A stretch of 64,000 bases of DNA from Stigmatella erecta. Lineage in GTDB: Bacteria > Myxococcota > Myxococcia > Myxococcales > Myxococcaceae. Below the pieces are notes generated by a model. It made no database searches, was not told where the DNA came from, and saw only the letters and a list, made by a program, of their open reading frames with translations. Location: the NCBI RefSeq assembly GCF_900111745.1, contig NZ_FOIJ01000002.1:859980-923979 (forward strand). The letters are read 5' to 3'. Shown here in pieces: positions 25,288 through 34,098 of this stretch. The stretch's first letter is position 1; every line of letters starts with the position of its first letter. Made by a program: the position numbers and the translations under genes.

Positions 25288-27036
25288 TCAGGGCCAGCGG
25301 TCCACGACTCCGCCCGCGTTGTAGTTGTTCGCCTGGACACGGCCCTCCTTGAACCCGAAAGAACGCACCTGCACCACAAAGCAGATGGGTTGCTCGTCCT
25401 GTCCCGGCAGCTTCACGCGGTCATACCTCACGACCATCTCCGGCTCACCATCGAAGCGGCCCTTCTTCAGATAGTAGGCCTTGCCGTAGAACCGTGTTCC
25501 GACCGGGGCCAATTCGCGCTGCCTCCTGTCGTGGTTGTCCTTGGGAACAACCCCCACCACCTCGGCCCCAGCCGTAAACCAGACCTTGCTGGATTTGGCG
25601 TGCCGGTCGTCGAGCACGAGAAAGAACCTGTCTCCTGTCTCCCAGTGGAGATGGTCCTCCATGGCCCGCGCCGCGCCAGCCGGACAGACGAAGGACTCGG
25701 CTCGGATCTGAGAGCCGGGACAACCCGCTGCCAGGGCCGCGACAAGTGACATCGCCGCGCAGTCGGTGGCACTGGCCTTCTTCCGCATGCCCGGGAGGCT
25801 TGCTTGAGGTGGGACTTCAGGAGACGGCATCTTCACGGGTGAACCTTCCTTCTGGCCCACATCCATCGCCGGGCTCATGGCGGCAGCCGACGCGGGGCTG
25901 GGGGGAGACGGTGACATATCAGGGGGGAGTATCCTGGACGGTGCGGAACGGCCAGGGAGTGGGGCGGGCGCATCACCAGGGGCGGACCAGAAAGCCACCG
26001 CCGCAGCCAGAGCAACGCACACGGCGGCGCCTGCAACGAGCGCCCTGGCGGACACCTTGCGCGGCGCAGGGGTGCCCGGCGGCGTCGCCATGGGCTTCCC
26101 AACCCCGGAGGGCTCGGGCTGCCACTGCTTCGACGGCGCATGCGCGGGCATCATGTACTCGGCCCCGGAGCTGTCGAGGTGCTCCTCCAATTCGCGGCGG
26201 AGGGCCTCGGTGTCCACGGGGCGCTTGTCAGGGTCCCGGGAAAGCATGTGCTCGACCAGGTCGCTGAGCAGCCCAGGAACCCGGGGGTTCAACTGGCATG
26301 CGGAGGGAGGCTTCACCAAGGGGTTATTCAACGCCCGGCGCGGGTTGTGTTCCGTTGGCCGCGGGTCCGTCAGCAGTTCGTACAGCATGACGCCCAACGC
26401 GAAGATTTCATCCGCCACCTTGAAGGCATACCGCGCCCGGTGCTCATGCCTGTGCTCGCGCAGGAACTTGAATTGCTCGGGAGCCCGAAAGCGCTCTGTT
26501 CCCGGGGGCAGCCCCTCTTCGGTCAGGTCTTCGGCCAGCGTGTAGGTCGCACAGCCAAAGTCGATGATGATGGGCTCTCCATCGCTCTTCCGGAGCAGAA
26601 CGTTGACCAGCTTCAAGTCCCGGTGAAGCACGCCCCGGGCATGCATGTACGACAGCGCGGAAGCAAGCTTGACGAAGACCTTCAGGATTTCGTGAATCGT
26701 GGGGTGCTTGCGTTCCTTCCACTCCGCGAGCGTCCAGCCCTCCACGTACTCCAACGCAAGGTACATGTTGCCCGCTTCGGCGTACCCATACCCCCGGTGC
26801 CGGATGATGTTGGGATGATCCAGCATGAGGAGTGTTGTCACCTCACGCACCATGCGGGCATGCGTCTGCTTGTCATCCCCGCTGGCTTCGCGATGGCGCG
26901 CCACCTTGAGCGCATGCGGCTGACCGTCTTTTTCCACCAGATAGACCACGGCAAACCCACCGTTGCCGAGTTCCCTTACAACGTGCCAACCATCCACCAC
27001 CGCGCCGGACGGCAGCCGGATGAGCGTCCCAGTCAT
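25288..27036 (-). CDS. Ser/Thr protein kinase with myxobacterial C-terminal domain
   Basis: A 582-residue kinase. Residues about 15-285 hold the catalytic domain: glycine loop ELGNGGFAVVY, Lys in ALKVARH, catalytic loop HRDLKLVN, IIDFGCAT, and RAPEQF. The usual Pro after HRDLK is Leu here. One membrane span lies near residue 370 (ALVAGAAVCVALAAAVAFW). The outer domain (last 150 residues, with paired Cys: DCAAMSL, GCPGSQI, FVCPAG, ICFVVQV) recurs in Cystobacterineae kinases next to DUF2381 proteins; its role is unknown. Start at 27036 overlaps the DUF2381 stop by four bases (ATGA), so the two are translated together. A longer ORF to 27321 lies inside that neighbour. Confidence 0.9.
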   Translation of the reverse strand: MTGTLIRLPSGAVVDGWHVVRELGNGGFAVVYLVEKDGQPHALKVARHREASGDDKQTHARMVREVTTLLMLDHPNIIRHRGYGYAEAGNMYLALEYVEGWTLAEWKERKHPTIHEILKVFVKLASALSYMHARGVLHRDLKLVNVLLRKSDGEPIIIDFGCATYTLAEDLTEEGLPPGTERFRAPEQFKFLREHRHEHRARYAFKVADEIFALGVMLYELLTDPRPTEHNPRRALNNPLVKPPSACQLNPRVPGLLSDLVEHMLSRDPDKRPVDTEALRRELEEHLDSSGAEYMMPAHAPSKQWQPEPSGVGKPMATPPGTPAPRKVSARALVAGAAVCVALAAAVAFWSAPGDAPAPLPGRSAPSRILPPDMSPSPPSPASAAAMSPAMDVGQKEGSPVKMPSPEVPPQASLPGMRKKASATDCAAMSLVAALAAGCPGSQIRAESFVCPAGAARAMEDHLHWETGDRFFLVLDDRHAKSSKVWFTAGAEVVGVVPKDNHDRRQRELAPVGTRFYGKAYYLKKGRFDGEPEMVVRYDRVKLPGQDEQPICFVVQVRSFGFKEGRVQANNYNAGGVVDRWP

Positions 27037-27902
27037 TGCATTCCCTCCATCCCAGCTTTGGGAAAACGCACGTCCGGAATCTTGAGGCGGCGGCCATCCT
27101 CCCCGCTCAATTCCAACGTGAAGACCGCGCCCGCGAGCAACTTCGGCGTGTCCACGACCGCGAGTACCCTCGCCTTGTGATCCGGCGCGATCGCGCCCTG
27201 AGCATCCACCACCAGCCGCGCCCGCAGCGGCAATCCCAAGGCCCCCGTCAACGTCGCCTCTCGCGGTGTCCAGGGGGGCTGGGTGGGCGAATTGGTAATC
27301 ACCACAGCCAGCATTCCCCATCCTTTGCCACGGTAGGAGACACCTTCCGCTGATGAGAGGCCCTGCGCGGCGTCCTCCGCATCCTTGAAGGGAGACGCTG
27401 GAATGCCCTCTTTGTCCATGTAACCGAGCAACACGAAGTCCTCCGGCCGAGGCTCCCGGGCCTGCGCCTCGTCCGGGCAGGCGGCGCTGAGAGGTTCGGG
27501 CCGCCGCACGTCGATTTGTTTGTCCACCTCGACAGGGTCTGTCGTGAGCACGAAGGCGGCCCGCACCGGCACCCTTCCGTCCGCGAAGAACACTCCAAGC
27601 TCGGAGCGCTCGCCCTCCTGAAGGTCCGTCACGGCTTGAACGATGACCGAGCGTTCCCCCGCGTCCAGAACGCGGATCCGGGATTCGTCGAAGGTGAGGG
27701 TCTTCTTCTGGATCGGCGCGGGGAAGAGAATCAGCGTCGCCGTGCCGTGTGCCACGCGGAGCGCGGGCAGCGGGTGGGCGGGGTTGCCAGTCACGGTGAC
27801 GGCCCGTGTGCGCTCGACGCGCTCCCCAGGCACCGCTTCGGCGCGAGCCGCAGTCCCCCAGAAGAGCATGAGCGCAAGGGCCAATCTGAAAGGTTGGAGC
27901 AA
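27033..27902 (-). CDS. DUF2381 family protein (TIGR02268)
   Basis: A 289-residue secreted protein of the Myxococcus paralogous family DUF2381/TIGR02268, usually encoded directly before a Ser/Thr kinase, as here. Signal peptide LALALMLFWGTAARA. Family landmarks: HGTATLILFPAPI, VLDAGERSVIVQA, GVFFADGRVPVRAAFVLTTDPVEVDKQIDV, then FVLLGYMDKEGIP. The start is a TTG at 27902 with AGGAGG 10 bases upstream inside a hairpin. It probably gives the kinase an extracytoplasmic sensor or ligand partner; that is inference from co-occurrence, since the family has no established function. Confidence 0.88.
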   Translation of the reverse strand: MLQPFRLALALMLFWGTAARAEAVPGERVERTRAVTVTGNPAHPLPALRVAHGTATLILFPAPIQKKTLTFDESRIRVLDAGERSVIVQAVTDLQEGERSELGVFFADGRVPVRAAFVLTTDPVEVDKQIDVRRPEPLSAACPDEAQAREPRPEDFVLLGYMDKEGIPASPFKDAEDAAQGLSSAEGVSYRGKGWGMLAVVITNSPTQPPWTPREATLTGALGLPLRARLVVDAQGAIAPDHKARVLAVVDTPKLLAGAVFTLELSGEDGRRLKIPDVRFPKAGMEGMQ

Positions 27903-27903
27903 C

Positions 27904-27934
27904 GGTGCGTGACCTCCTGGATGGTCACGCTACC
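27904..27934 (-). promoter_or_regulatory. Palindromic leader overlapping the DUF2381 ribosome binding site
   Basis: GCGTGACC (27907-27914) and GGTCACGC (27923-27930) form a perfect 8-base inverted repeat with an 8-base loop; GGT and ACC outside extend it by three more pairs past one bulge. On the minus strand the AGGAGG of the DUF2381 gene falls across the loop and one arm, 10 bases before its TTG start. It may be an RNA element limiting translation of the DUF2381-kinase pair, or a DNA operator. Which one cannot be told. Confidence 0.45.
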
Positions 27935-28150
27935 ATCGTTGGCCCCCTGCAGTGCGCCGCTCTCCGCCACAGGGGCCCGGCCGTGCGCAGCCCACTGCCG
28001 AGCAACGGATGCGCTGTTCGTTCAATCGATGACAAGCCCAGAATCCCCGGCCGAAACAGGGCACCGCCTTCCGGCGCCAGGCCGCCCCCAGGCCGGGGCC
28101 CACCTTGTATGGTGGGGGTGTTTCCATCCCCCAGGGAGCCCCCCCTCCAT

Positions 28151-30073
28151 ATGTCCCGAGACGTCTCCTTCTTTGATCAGCTCGGCAGGCTCCTGTCCCT
28201 GGAGCGCGAGGCGGAACGCGCCCGCTCCGCCGCCCTGTCCGAGAGCCTCACCTTGCGCGAGCGCGCCGAGCAGGGGCTCTCCGTGCTGGACCTGGAGAGC
28301 ATCGAGGAGGAGGTGGGCCTCGGTGGGCGCATCCTGATTACCCTGGCCCGCGCGGACCGGGCCCCCTTCCCCGCCCGCATCCACAACGGCGACTCCGTCG
28401 CGGTAATGCCCCGCCGCGCCGAGGTGAAGGAGCCCGCGCAGGCGCTCGTCTCGCGCGCCACGCGCACCCGGCTCCAGCTCGCCTTCGACCGGGCCCCGCC
28501 GCCCTTCCTCCACGAGGGGCTGCTGCGCCTGGACGTCGTCCCCAACGACGTGACGTACGAGCGCATGCGCGCCGGGCTCGCGCGGGTGAAGGCCCTGGAC
28601 AAGGGCGTCGAGCGCCGCAGGCGCGAGGTGCTGCTCGGCAACGAGCCGCCCCGCTTCGAGAAGCCCGCCGCCACGCCCCCCTCGCGCCCGCTCAACCCCG
28701 AGCAGGCGGACGCGGTGAGCCGCGCGCTGGCCGCCGAGGACTTCTTCCTCGTCCACGGCCCGCCCGGCACCGGCAAGAGCACCGTGCTCGCGGAGGTGGC
28801 CGTGCAGGCGGTGGCCCGGGGCGAGCGGCTGCTGTGCACCGCCGCCAGCAACGCCGCGGTGGACCACCTGCTGGAGCTGTGCCTGGAGCAGGGGCTGCGC
28901 GCCATCCGCGTGGGCCACCCGGCGCGCGTGGCCCCCCGCTTCCAGGAGCACACGCTGGACATCGTCGTGGAGGAGCACCCCGACCGAGTCCTCTCCCGCG
29001 AGCTGTTCGACGAGGCCTTCTCCCTGTTCGGCTACGCGCGCCGCCAGCGCACCCAGGGCCGCAGCCGCGAGCGCTTCTCCAACGCGCGCTCCTCCACCGC
29101 CGAGGCCAAGGGGCTCATGGACGATGCGCGCGCGCTGGAGCGCAAGGCCGTGCGCGCGGTGCTCGAGGGCGCCCAGGTCATCTGCGTCACCCTGGCCAGC
29201 TTGGGCTCCGGCGTGCTCGCCCACGAGGAGTTCGACCGGGCCCTCATCGACGAGGCCACCCAGGCCACCGAGCCCCTGACGCTCCTGGGCTTCCTGCGCG
29301 CCCCCAAGCTGGTGCTCGCCGGGGACCCGCAGCAGCTGCCGCCCACCGTGCTCTCCCAGGAGGCCGCGAAGGCGGGCCTGGGGGTGAGCCTCTTCGAGCG
29401 GCTGCTCGGGGACCACGGCGAGGGCGTGAAGCGGATGCTGCGCGAGCAGTACCGCATGAACGCGCGCATCATGGAGTTCCCCTCGCGCGAGATGTACGGC
29501 GGCGAGCTGCGCGCCCACGAGAGCGTGGCCGGGCGCACCCTGGCGCCGGTGCTCACCCCGGGCGTGGAGCTGGATGCCCCACCCGTGCTCTTCCTGGACA
29601 CCGCGGGCAAGGGCTTCGAGGAGCAGGAGGAGGAGAGCACCCACAGCCTCTTCAATCCCGGCGAGGGGGAGCTCATCGTCGCCCGGGTGAAAGCCCTGCT
29701 CGCCGCTGGCCTCTCGCCCCGGGAGCTGGCGGTCATCGCCCCCTACAGCGCCCAGGCCTTCCACCTGCGCGAGCGCGTGGAGACCCTCTCCCCCGACATC
29801 GAGGTGGACACCGTGGACGCCTTCCAGGGCCGCGAGAAGGACGCGATTCTCGTGAGCCTCACACGTTCCAACGCGGACGGAAACCTTGGCTTCCTCACGG
29901 ATTTGCGCCGGATGAACGTGGCGATGACGCGCGCGCGGCGGCACCTGTTCGTCGTGGGGGACTCGGCCACCCTGAGCGCGCATCCTTTCTATGCGCGCTT
30001 CATCGAGGGCACACAGTCCGATGGTAGCTACCGCTCGTCTTGGGAGTGGCCTGAGGCGGAGCATTCTGATTAG
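28151..30073 (+). CDS. Superfamily I DNA/RNA helicase (IGHMBP2/DNA2-NAM7 type)
   Basis: A 640-residue ATP-dependent helicase of the Upf1-like group. Motifs in order: Q-region LNPEQADAV; Walker A HGPPGTGKST; Ia CTAASNAAVDHL; II IDEATQATEP (DEAx with Thr); III LAGDPQQLPPTV; IV REQYRMN; V VDTVDAFQGREKDAI; VI NVAMTRARRHLFVVGD. The N-terminal 160 residues fit the beta-barrel that precedes the helicase core in IGHMBP2-like proteins. Start at 28151 has GGGAG upstream and matches the beginning of conservation; the ORF is open to 27905. Likely acts on nucleic-acid repair or processing; a single-gene unit divergent from the kinase pair. Confidence 0.9.
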   Translation: MSRDVSFFDQLGRLLSLEREAERARSAALSESLTLRERAEQGLSVLDLESIEEEVGLGGRILITLARADRAPFPARIHNGDSVAVMPRRAEVKEPAQALVSRATRTRLQLAFDRAPPPFLHEGLLRLDVVPNDVTYERMRAGLARVKALDKGVERRRREVLLGNEPPRFEKPAATPPSRPLNPEQADAVSRALAAEDFFLVHGPPGTGKSTVLAEVAVQAVARGERLLCTAASNAAVDHLLELCLEQGLRAIRVGHPARVAPRFQEHTLDIVVEEHPDRVLSRELFDEAFSLFGYARRQRTQGRSRERFSNARSSTAEAKGLMDDARALERKAVRAVLEGAQVICVTLASLGSGVLAHEEFDRALIDEATQATEPLTLLGFLRAPKLVLAGDPQQLPPTVLSQEAAKAGLGVSLFERLLGDHGEGVKRMLREQYRMNARIMEFPSREMYGGELRAHESVAGRTLAPVLTPGVELDAPPVLFLDTAGKGFEEQEEESTHSLFNPGEGELIVARVKALLAAGLSPRELAVIAPYSAQAFHLRERVETLSPDIEVDTVDAFQGREKDAILVSLTRSNADGNLGFLTDLRRMNVAMTRARRHLFVVGDSATLSAHPFYARFIEGTQSDGSYRSSWEWPEAEHSD

Positions 30074-30105
30074 TTTTATTCCGTTGTCCCCATGACGGAG
30101 GTGCC

Positions 30106-30771
30106 ATGACGCATCCGAAGCAGCCGTTGCCGGAGGAGCAAGCCCACCCCGAAGGGCAGGCGGATGAAGCCCCCGGAGGCAGCACCCGGCGGGAATTCAT
30201 CGCCACCGCCACGGTGGGCAGTGCCCTGTTGTTGGAAGCGTGCCGTCACACCTCCGAGACGCCCTCGGCGGGCGGAGGCGCGGAGATGCCCGCCGCGCCC
30301 TCCGAGCTGGAGGTCTCCCTCCACGTGAACGGCCAGGAGAAGATGTTGAAGGTGGACCCGCGGACCAGCCTGCTGGACGCGCTGCGCGAGCGCATGGGGC
30401 TCACCGGCACCAAGAAGGGATGTGACCACGGGCAGTGCGGTGCCTGCACGGTGCTCGTGGATGGCCGGCGCGAGCTGAGCTGTCTGTCGCTCGCCGTCAT
30501 GCAGCAGGGCACGAAGATCCAGACGGTGGAGGGGCTCGCCGAGGGCGACACGCTGCACCCGCTGCAGCAGGCCTTCATCGAGCAGGACGCCTTCCAGTGC
30601 GGTTACTGCACGCCGGGGCAGATCATGAGCGCGGCGGGGCTGATGAAGGAGCCCTGCGGCGCCTCGGACACGGACGTGCGTGAAGCCATGAGCGGCAACC
30701 TCTGCCGCTGCAGCGCCTATCCCAACATCATCGCCGCCATTCAACAGGTGCGGCGTCAGCCGAAGCAGTAG
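30106..30771 (+). CDS. paoA: Tat-exported 2Fe-2S subunit of molybdenum hydroxylase (PaoA type)
   Basis: A 221-residue small subunit of a xanthine oxidase-family enzyme. A twin-arginine signal (STRREFIATATVG) near residue 28 sends the assembled complex to the periplasm. Two 2Fe-2S domains are complete: plant-type ligands in CDHGQCGACTVL and the later Cys of RRELSC, and the C-terminal helical domain CGYCTPGQ with CRCSAYP. It is first of three genes in the order and arrangement of E. coli paoABC (aldehyde oxidoreductase). Gene name given by architecture and order; substrate is not proven. Confidence 0.85.
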   Translation: MTHPKQPLPEEQAHPEGQADEAPGGSTRREFIATATVGSALLLEACRHTSETPSAGGGAEMPAAPSELEVSLHVNGQEKMLKVDPRTSLLDALRERMGLTGTKKGCDHGQCGACTVLVDGRRELSCLSLAVMQQGTKIQTVEGLAEGDTLHPLQQAFIEQDAFQCGYCTPGQIMSAAGLMKEPCGASDTDVREAMSGNLCRCSAYPNIIAAIQQVRRQPKQ

Positions 30772-30786
30772 GCCGGGGGAACCGCC

Positions 30787-31773
30787 ATGCATCCTTTTCA
30801 CTATGAACAGCCGAAGGAACCGGGCTCCAGCGTGGAGCGGGTCAGCCGCGTGAAGGAGGCCTCTTTCCTCGCCGGCGGCACGGGCCTCTTGGACCTGATG
30901 AAGCTCGGCGTGGAGACGCCCGCCCTGCTGGTGGACGTGCGCAAGCTGCCGCTCGCGCAGATCGAAGAGCTGCCCGACGGGGGCGTGCGCCTGGGCGCCC
31001 TGGCGCGCAACAGCGACGTGGCCTTCCACCCGCTCATCCGCGAGCGCTACCCGATGCTCTCCGAGGCCCTGCTCGCGGGCGCCTCGGGGCAGATCCGCAA
31101 CATGGCCACCGTGGGCGGCAACATCCTGCAGCGCACCCGCTGCTCGTACTTCCGCGACGTCACCACCCCCTGCAACAAGCGCCAGCCCGGCTCGGGCTGC
31201 TCCGCGCTGGAGGGCATCAACCGCGGCCACGCGGTGCTGGGCGTGAGCGAGTCCTGCATCGCCACCCACCCCTCCGACATGAGCGTGCCCCTGGCGGCGC
31301 TGGGCGCCACCGTGCGCATCCAGGGCCCGAAGGGCGAGCGCACCGTGCCCTTCACCGACTTCCACCTGATGCCGGGCACCACGCCCCAGCGCGAGACGGT
31401 GCTGGAGCATGGAGACCTGGTGCTCTCGGTGGACGTGCCCGCCCTGCCCGCGGCCAAGCGGTCGCTGTACCTCAAGGTCCGGGACCGGGCCTCCTACGCC
31501 TTCGCGCTGGCGTCGGTCGCCGCCGCGCTGGAGGTGGAGGGCGGCGTCATCCGCCAGGCGCGGCTGGCGCTGGGCGGCGTGGCCACCAAGCCGTGGCGCG
31601 CCGTGGCCGCCGAGCAGAAGCTGGTGGGCCAGGCGCCCTCGCCCCAGCTGTTCCAGGAGGCGGCGAAGGCCGCGCTGGAGGGGGCCAAGGCGCGCGAGCA
31701 CAACGGGTTCAAGGTAGAGCTGGCGCAGCGGATCATCGTGCGCGCCCTGACGACGCTGGGAGGCCGCTCATGA
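30787..31773 (+). CDS. paoB: FAD-binding subunit of molybdenum hydroxylase (PaoB type)
   Basis: A 328-residue FAD subunit that passes electrons from the 2Fe-2S centres. The FAD-binding segments are FLAGGTGLLDLMK and NMATVGGNILQRTRC. A cysteine insert (RTRCSYFRDVTTPCNKRQPGSGCSALEG with a later SCIATHPSDM) matches the extra 4Fe-4S site of the PaoB/4-hydroxybenzoyl-CoA reductase group, which ordinary xanthine dehydrogenases lack. The last 100 residues form the CO-dehydrogenase flavoprotein C-terminal domain. Its stop overlaps the next start (ATGA). Confidence 0.87.
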   Translation: MHPFHYEQPKEPGSSVERVSRVKEASFLAGGTGLLDLMKLGVETPALLVDVRKLPLAQIEELPDGGVRLGALARNSDVAFHPLIRERYPMLSEALLAGASGQIRNMATVGGNILQRTRCSYFRDVTTPCNKRQPGSGCSALEGINRGHAVLGVSESCIATHPSDMSVPLAALGATVRIQGPKGERTVPFTDFHLMPGTTPQRETVLEHGDLVLSVDVPALPAAKRSLYLKVRDRASYAFALASVAAALEVEGGVIRQARLALGGVATKPWRAVAAEQKLVGQAPSPQLFQEAAKAALEGAKAREHNGFKVELAQRIIVRALTTLGGRS

Positions 31774-34001
31774 GCAGCAAACTCATTGGTCCGCCCATGA
31801 GCCGGGTGGACGGCAAGCTGAAGGTGACGGGCAAGGCGCTCTACGCGGCCGAGTACAACCCGCCGGGCATGGTCTACGCGGCCATCATCCAGAGCACGGT
31901 GCCGCGCGGCAGCGTGCTGCGCATGCAGACCTCCGAGGCCGAGCGCGCCCCGGGCGTGCTCGCGGTGCTCACCCCGCGCAACACGCCCAAGCTGGCGGGC
32001 GCGGACAAGTACATGGCCAACCCCATCATGCCCCGGCTGGCCGCCATGCAGGACAGCGAGGTGTTCTACAACGGCCAGCCCATCGGCGTGGTGGTGGCCG
32101 ACACCTTCGAGCGCGCCACCCACGCCGCTTCCCTCGTGCGCACCTTCTACGTGGAGAAGCCCGCGTCGTTGGATCTCGAGGCGGGCATGGGGGGCGCGGA
32201 GCCGGCCCAGGGCAACTTCGGCGCCCCGCCGCCGGGCCACGAGCGCGGGGACGTGAAGGCCGCGCTGGCCTCGGCCGCCGTGCGCGTGGAGGCCACGTAC
32301 ACGACGCCCACCGAGACGCACAACCCCCTGGAGCCCCACGCGGCCATCGCCGTGTGGGACGACCCCGAGCACCTGACGCTGTATGACGCCAACCAGGGCG
32401 TCCACTTCGTCCGGATGTTCCTCTCCCAGCTCGCCGGGCTGCCGCCGGACAACGTGCGCGTCATTTCCCGCTACGTGGGCGGGGGCTTCGGCTGCAAGGC
32501 GCTGCCCTGGTCCCACAGCATCCTGAGCGTGCTGGCCGCCAAGGCGGTGAACCGCCCGGTGAAGCTGGTGCTCACGCGCCAGCAGATGAACACCCTGGTG
32601 GGCTACCGGCCGCACACGGTCCAGAAGGTGGAGCTGGGCGCCACCGCCAAGGGCAAGCTCACCGCCCTGCGCCACACGGGCTTCTCGGAGACCTCCGAGA
32701 AGGACAGCTTCTCCGAGCCGTTCACCAACACCTCCAACATGCTGTACGCGTGCCCCAACGTGCACACCTCGCAGAAGGTGGTGCGGCTCAACGCGGGCAC
32801 GCCCACCTTCATGCGCGGCCCGGGCGAGGCCCCCGGCACCTACGCGCTGGAGAGCGCGCTGGACGAGCTGGCGCACGCGCTGAAGATGGATCCGCTGGAG
32901 CTGCGGCGCATCAACCACGCGGACATGGACCCCGAGCACAACCGGCCCTGGAGCAGCAAGTCGCTGCTCGAGTGCTACCGCGTGGGGGCCGAGCGCATCG
33001 GGTGGAAGAAGCGCTCGCTGCAGCCCCGGGCCACGCGGGACGGGGAGGTGCTCATCGGCATGGGCATGGCCACCGCGCTCTTCCCCGCCATGCGCTTCCA
33101 GTGCACCGCCACGGTGCGCCTGCTGGCCGATGGCTCGGCCACCGTGCAGTGCGCCGCCGCGGACATCGGCACCGGGGCCTACACCGTCTTCACCCAGGTG
33201 GCCGCCGACACGCTGGGCATGGCCCCGGAGAAGGTCCGCATGGAGATGGGGGACACGGTGCTGCCCCCCGGGCCGCTCGCCGGCGGCTCGGCCAGCACCG
33301 CCTCGGCCGCGCCCGCCATCCAGAACGCCTCCCAGCAGGTGCTCCAGGAGCTGGTGAAGCTGGCCATCGCGGACACGGGCTCGCCCCTGCACGGCCTGGC
33401 CGCGCAGGACGTGCTCACCGAGGGCGGCTCGCTCGTCTCGCGCAAGGACCGGAAGAAGGCGGAGACGTTCGCGCAGTTGCTGGCGCGCAAGCAGCTTCCG
33501 CACGTGGAGGGCAAGGCGGACACCGTCCCCGAGCTCCCCGACAAGCAGAAGCACTCCGGCTACGCCTTCGGCGCCCACTTCGTCGAGGTGCGCGTGGACG
33601 AGGCGCTGGGCACCGTGCGCCTCAGCCGCATCGTCTCGGCCATGGCCGCCGGCCGCATCCTCAACGCCAAGACGGCGCGCAGCCAGATTCTCGGCGGCGC
33701 CATCTTCGGCCTCGGCATGGCGCTCACCGAGGAGACGCTCAGAGACCCCCGCCTGGGCCGCGTCATGACGGCGGACCTGGCCGACTACCACGTGCCCGTG
33801 CACGCGGACGTGCCCGACATCGACGTGCTCTTCGTCGAGGAGGTGGACCCCCACGTCAACTCCATGGGCATCAAGGGCATCGGTGAGATCGCCACCACGG
33901 GCATCGCCGCCGCCGTGGCCAACGCCGTCTTCCACGCCACCGGCAAGCGCGTGCGGGACTTGCCCATCACCCTGGACAAGGTGATGCAGGCCTCGGTGTA
34001 G
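31770..34001 (+). CDS. paoC: Molybdenum-cofactor subunit of aldehyde oxidoreductase-like enzyme (PaoC type)
   Basis: A 743-residue catalytic subunit. The N-terminal domain has SRVDGKLKVTGKALYAAEY, the substrate/cofactor domains show HNPLEPHAAIAVW, GGGFGCKAL, RGPGEAPGTYALESALDELA and GTGAYTVFTQVAAD, and the C-terminal KGIGEIATTGIAAAVANAV carries the conserved catalytic-loop Glu (GxGE). Likely oxidises aldehydes in the periplasm. No XdhC/PaoD maturation gene is adjacent, so the insertion chaperone must be elsewhere. A hairpin terminator follows. The upstream extension to 31593 overlaps the FAD gene and is not used. Confidence 0.87.
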   Translation: MSSKLIGPPMSRVDGKLKVTGKALYAAEYNPPGMVYAAIIQSTVPRGSVLRMQTSEAERAPGVLAVLTPRNTPKLAGADKYMANPIMPRLAAMQDSEVFYNGQPIGVVVADTFERATHAASLVRTFYVEKPASLDLEAGMGGAEPAQGNFGAPPPGHERGDVKAALASAAVRVEATYTTPTETHNPLEPHAAIAVWDDPEHLTLYDANQGVHFVRMFLSQLAGLPPDNVRVISRYVGGGFGCKALPWSHSILSVLAAKAVNRPVKLVLTRQQMNTLVGYRPHTVQKVELGATAKGKLTALRHTGFSETSEKDSFSEPFTNTSNMLYACPNVHTSQKVVRLNAGTPTFMRGPGEAPGTYALESALDELAHALKMDPLELRRINHADMDPEHNRPWSSKSLLECYRVGAERIGWKKRSLQPRATRDGEVLIGMGMATALFPAMRFQCTATVRLLADGSATVQCAAADIGTGAYTVFTQVAADTLGMAPEKVRMEMGDTVLPPGPLAGGSASTASAAPAIQNASQQVLQELVKLAIADTGSPLHGLAAQDVLTEGGSLVSRKDRKKAETFAQLLARKQLPHVEGKADTVPELPDKQKHSGYAFGAHFVEVRVDEALGTVRLSRIVSAMAAGRILNAKTARSQILGGAIFGLGMALTEETLRDPRLGRVMTADLADYHVPVHADVPDIDVLFVEEVDPHVNSMGIKGIGEIATTGIAAAVANAVFHATGKRVRDLPITLDKVMQASV

Positions 34002-34035
34002 GCAAACCCGGCCAACGGTGTAGGGAAGCAGTCCT

Positions 34036-34068
34036 TTCGGGAGGCGGCGATATCTTCCGCCTCCCGAA
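34036..34068 (+). terminator. Strong hairpin after the molybdenum hydroxylase operon
   Basis: TTCGGGAGGCGG (34036-34047) and CCGCCTCCCGAA (34057-34068) pair perfectly over 12 bases with a 9-base loop, 35 bases past the last stop of the operon. No T-run follows, as is common in GC-rich genomes. Confidence 0.6.
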
Positions 34069-34098
34069 CGGGGTAAGCGGGGGTCCCAGGAGACCCGC

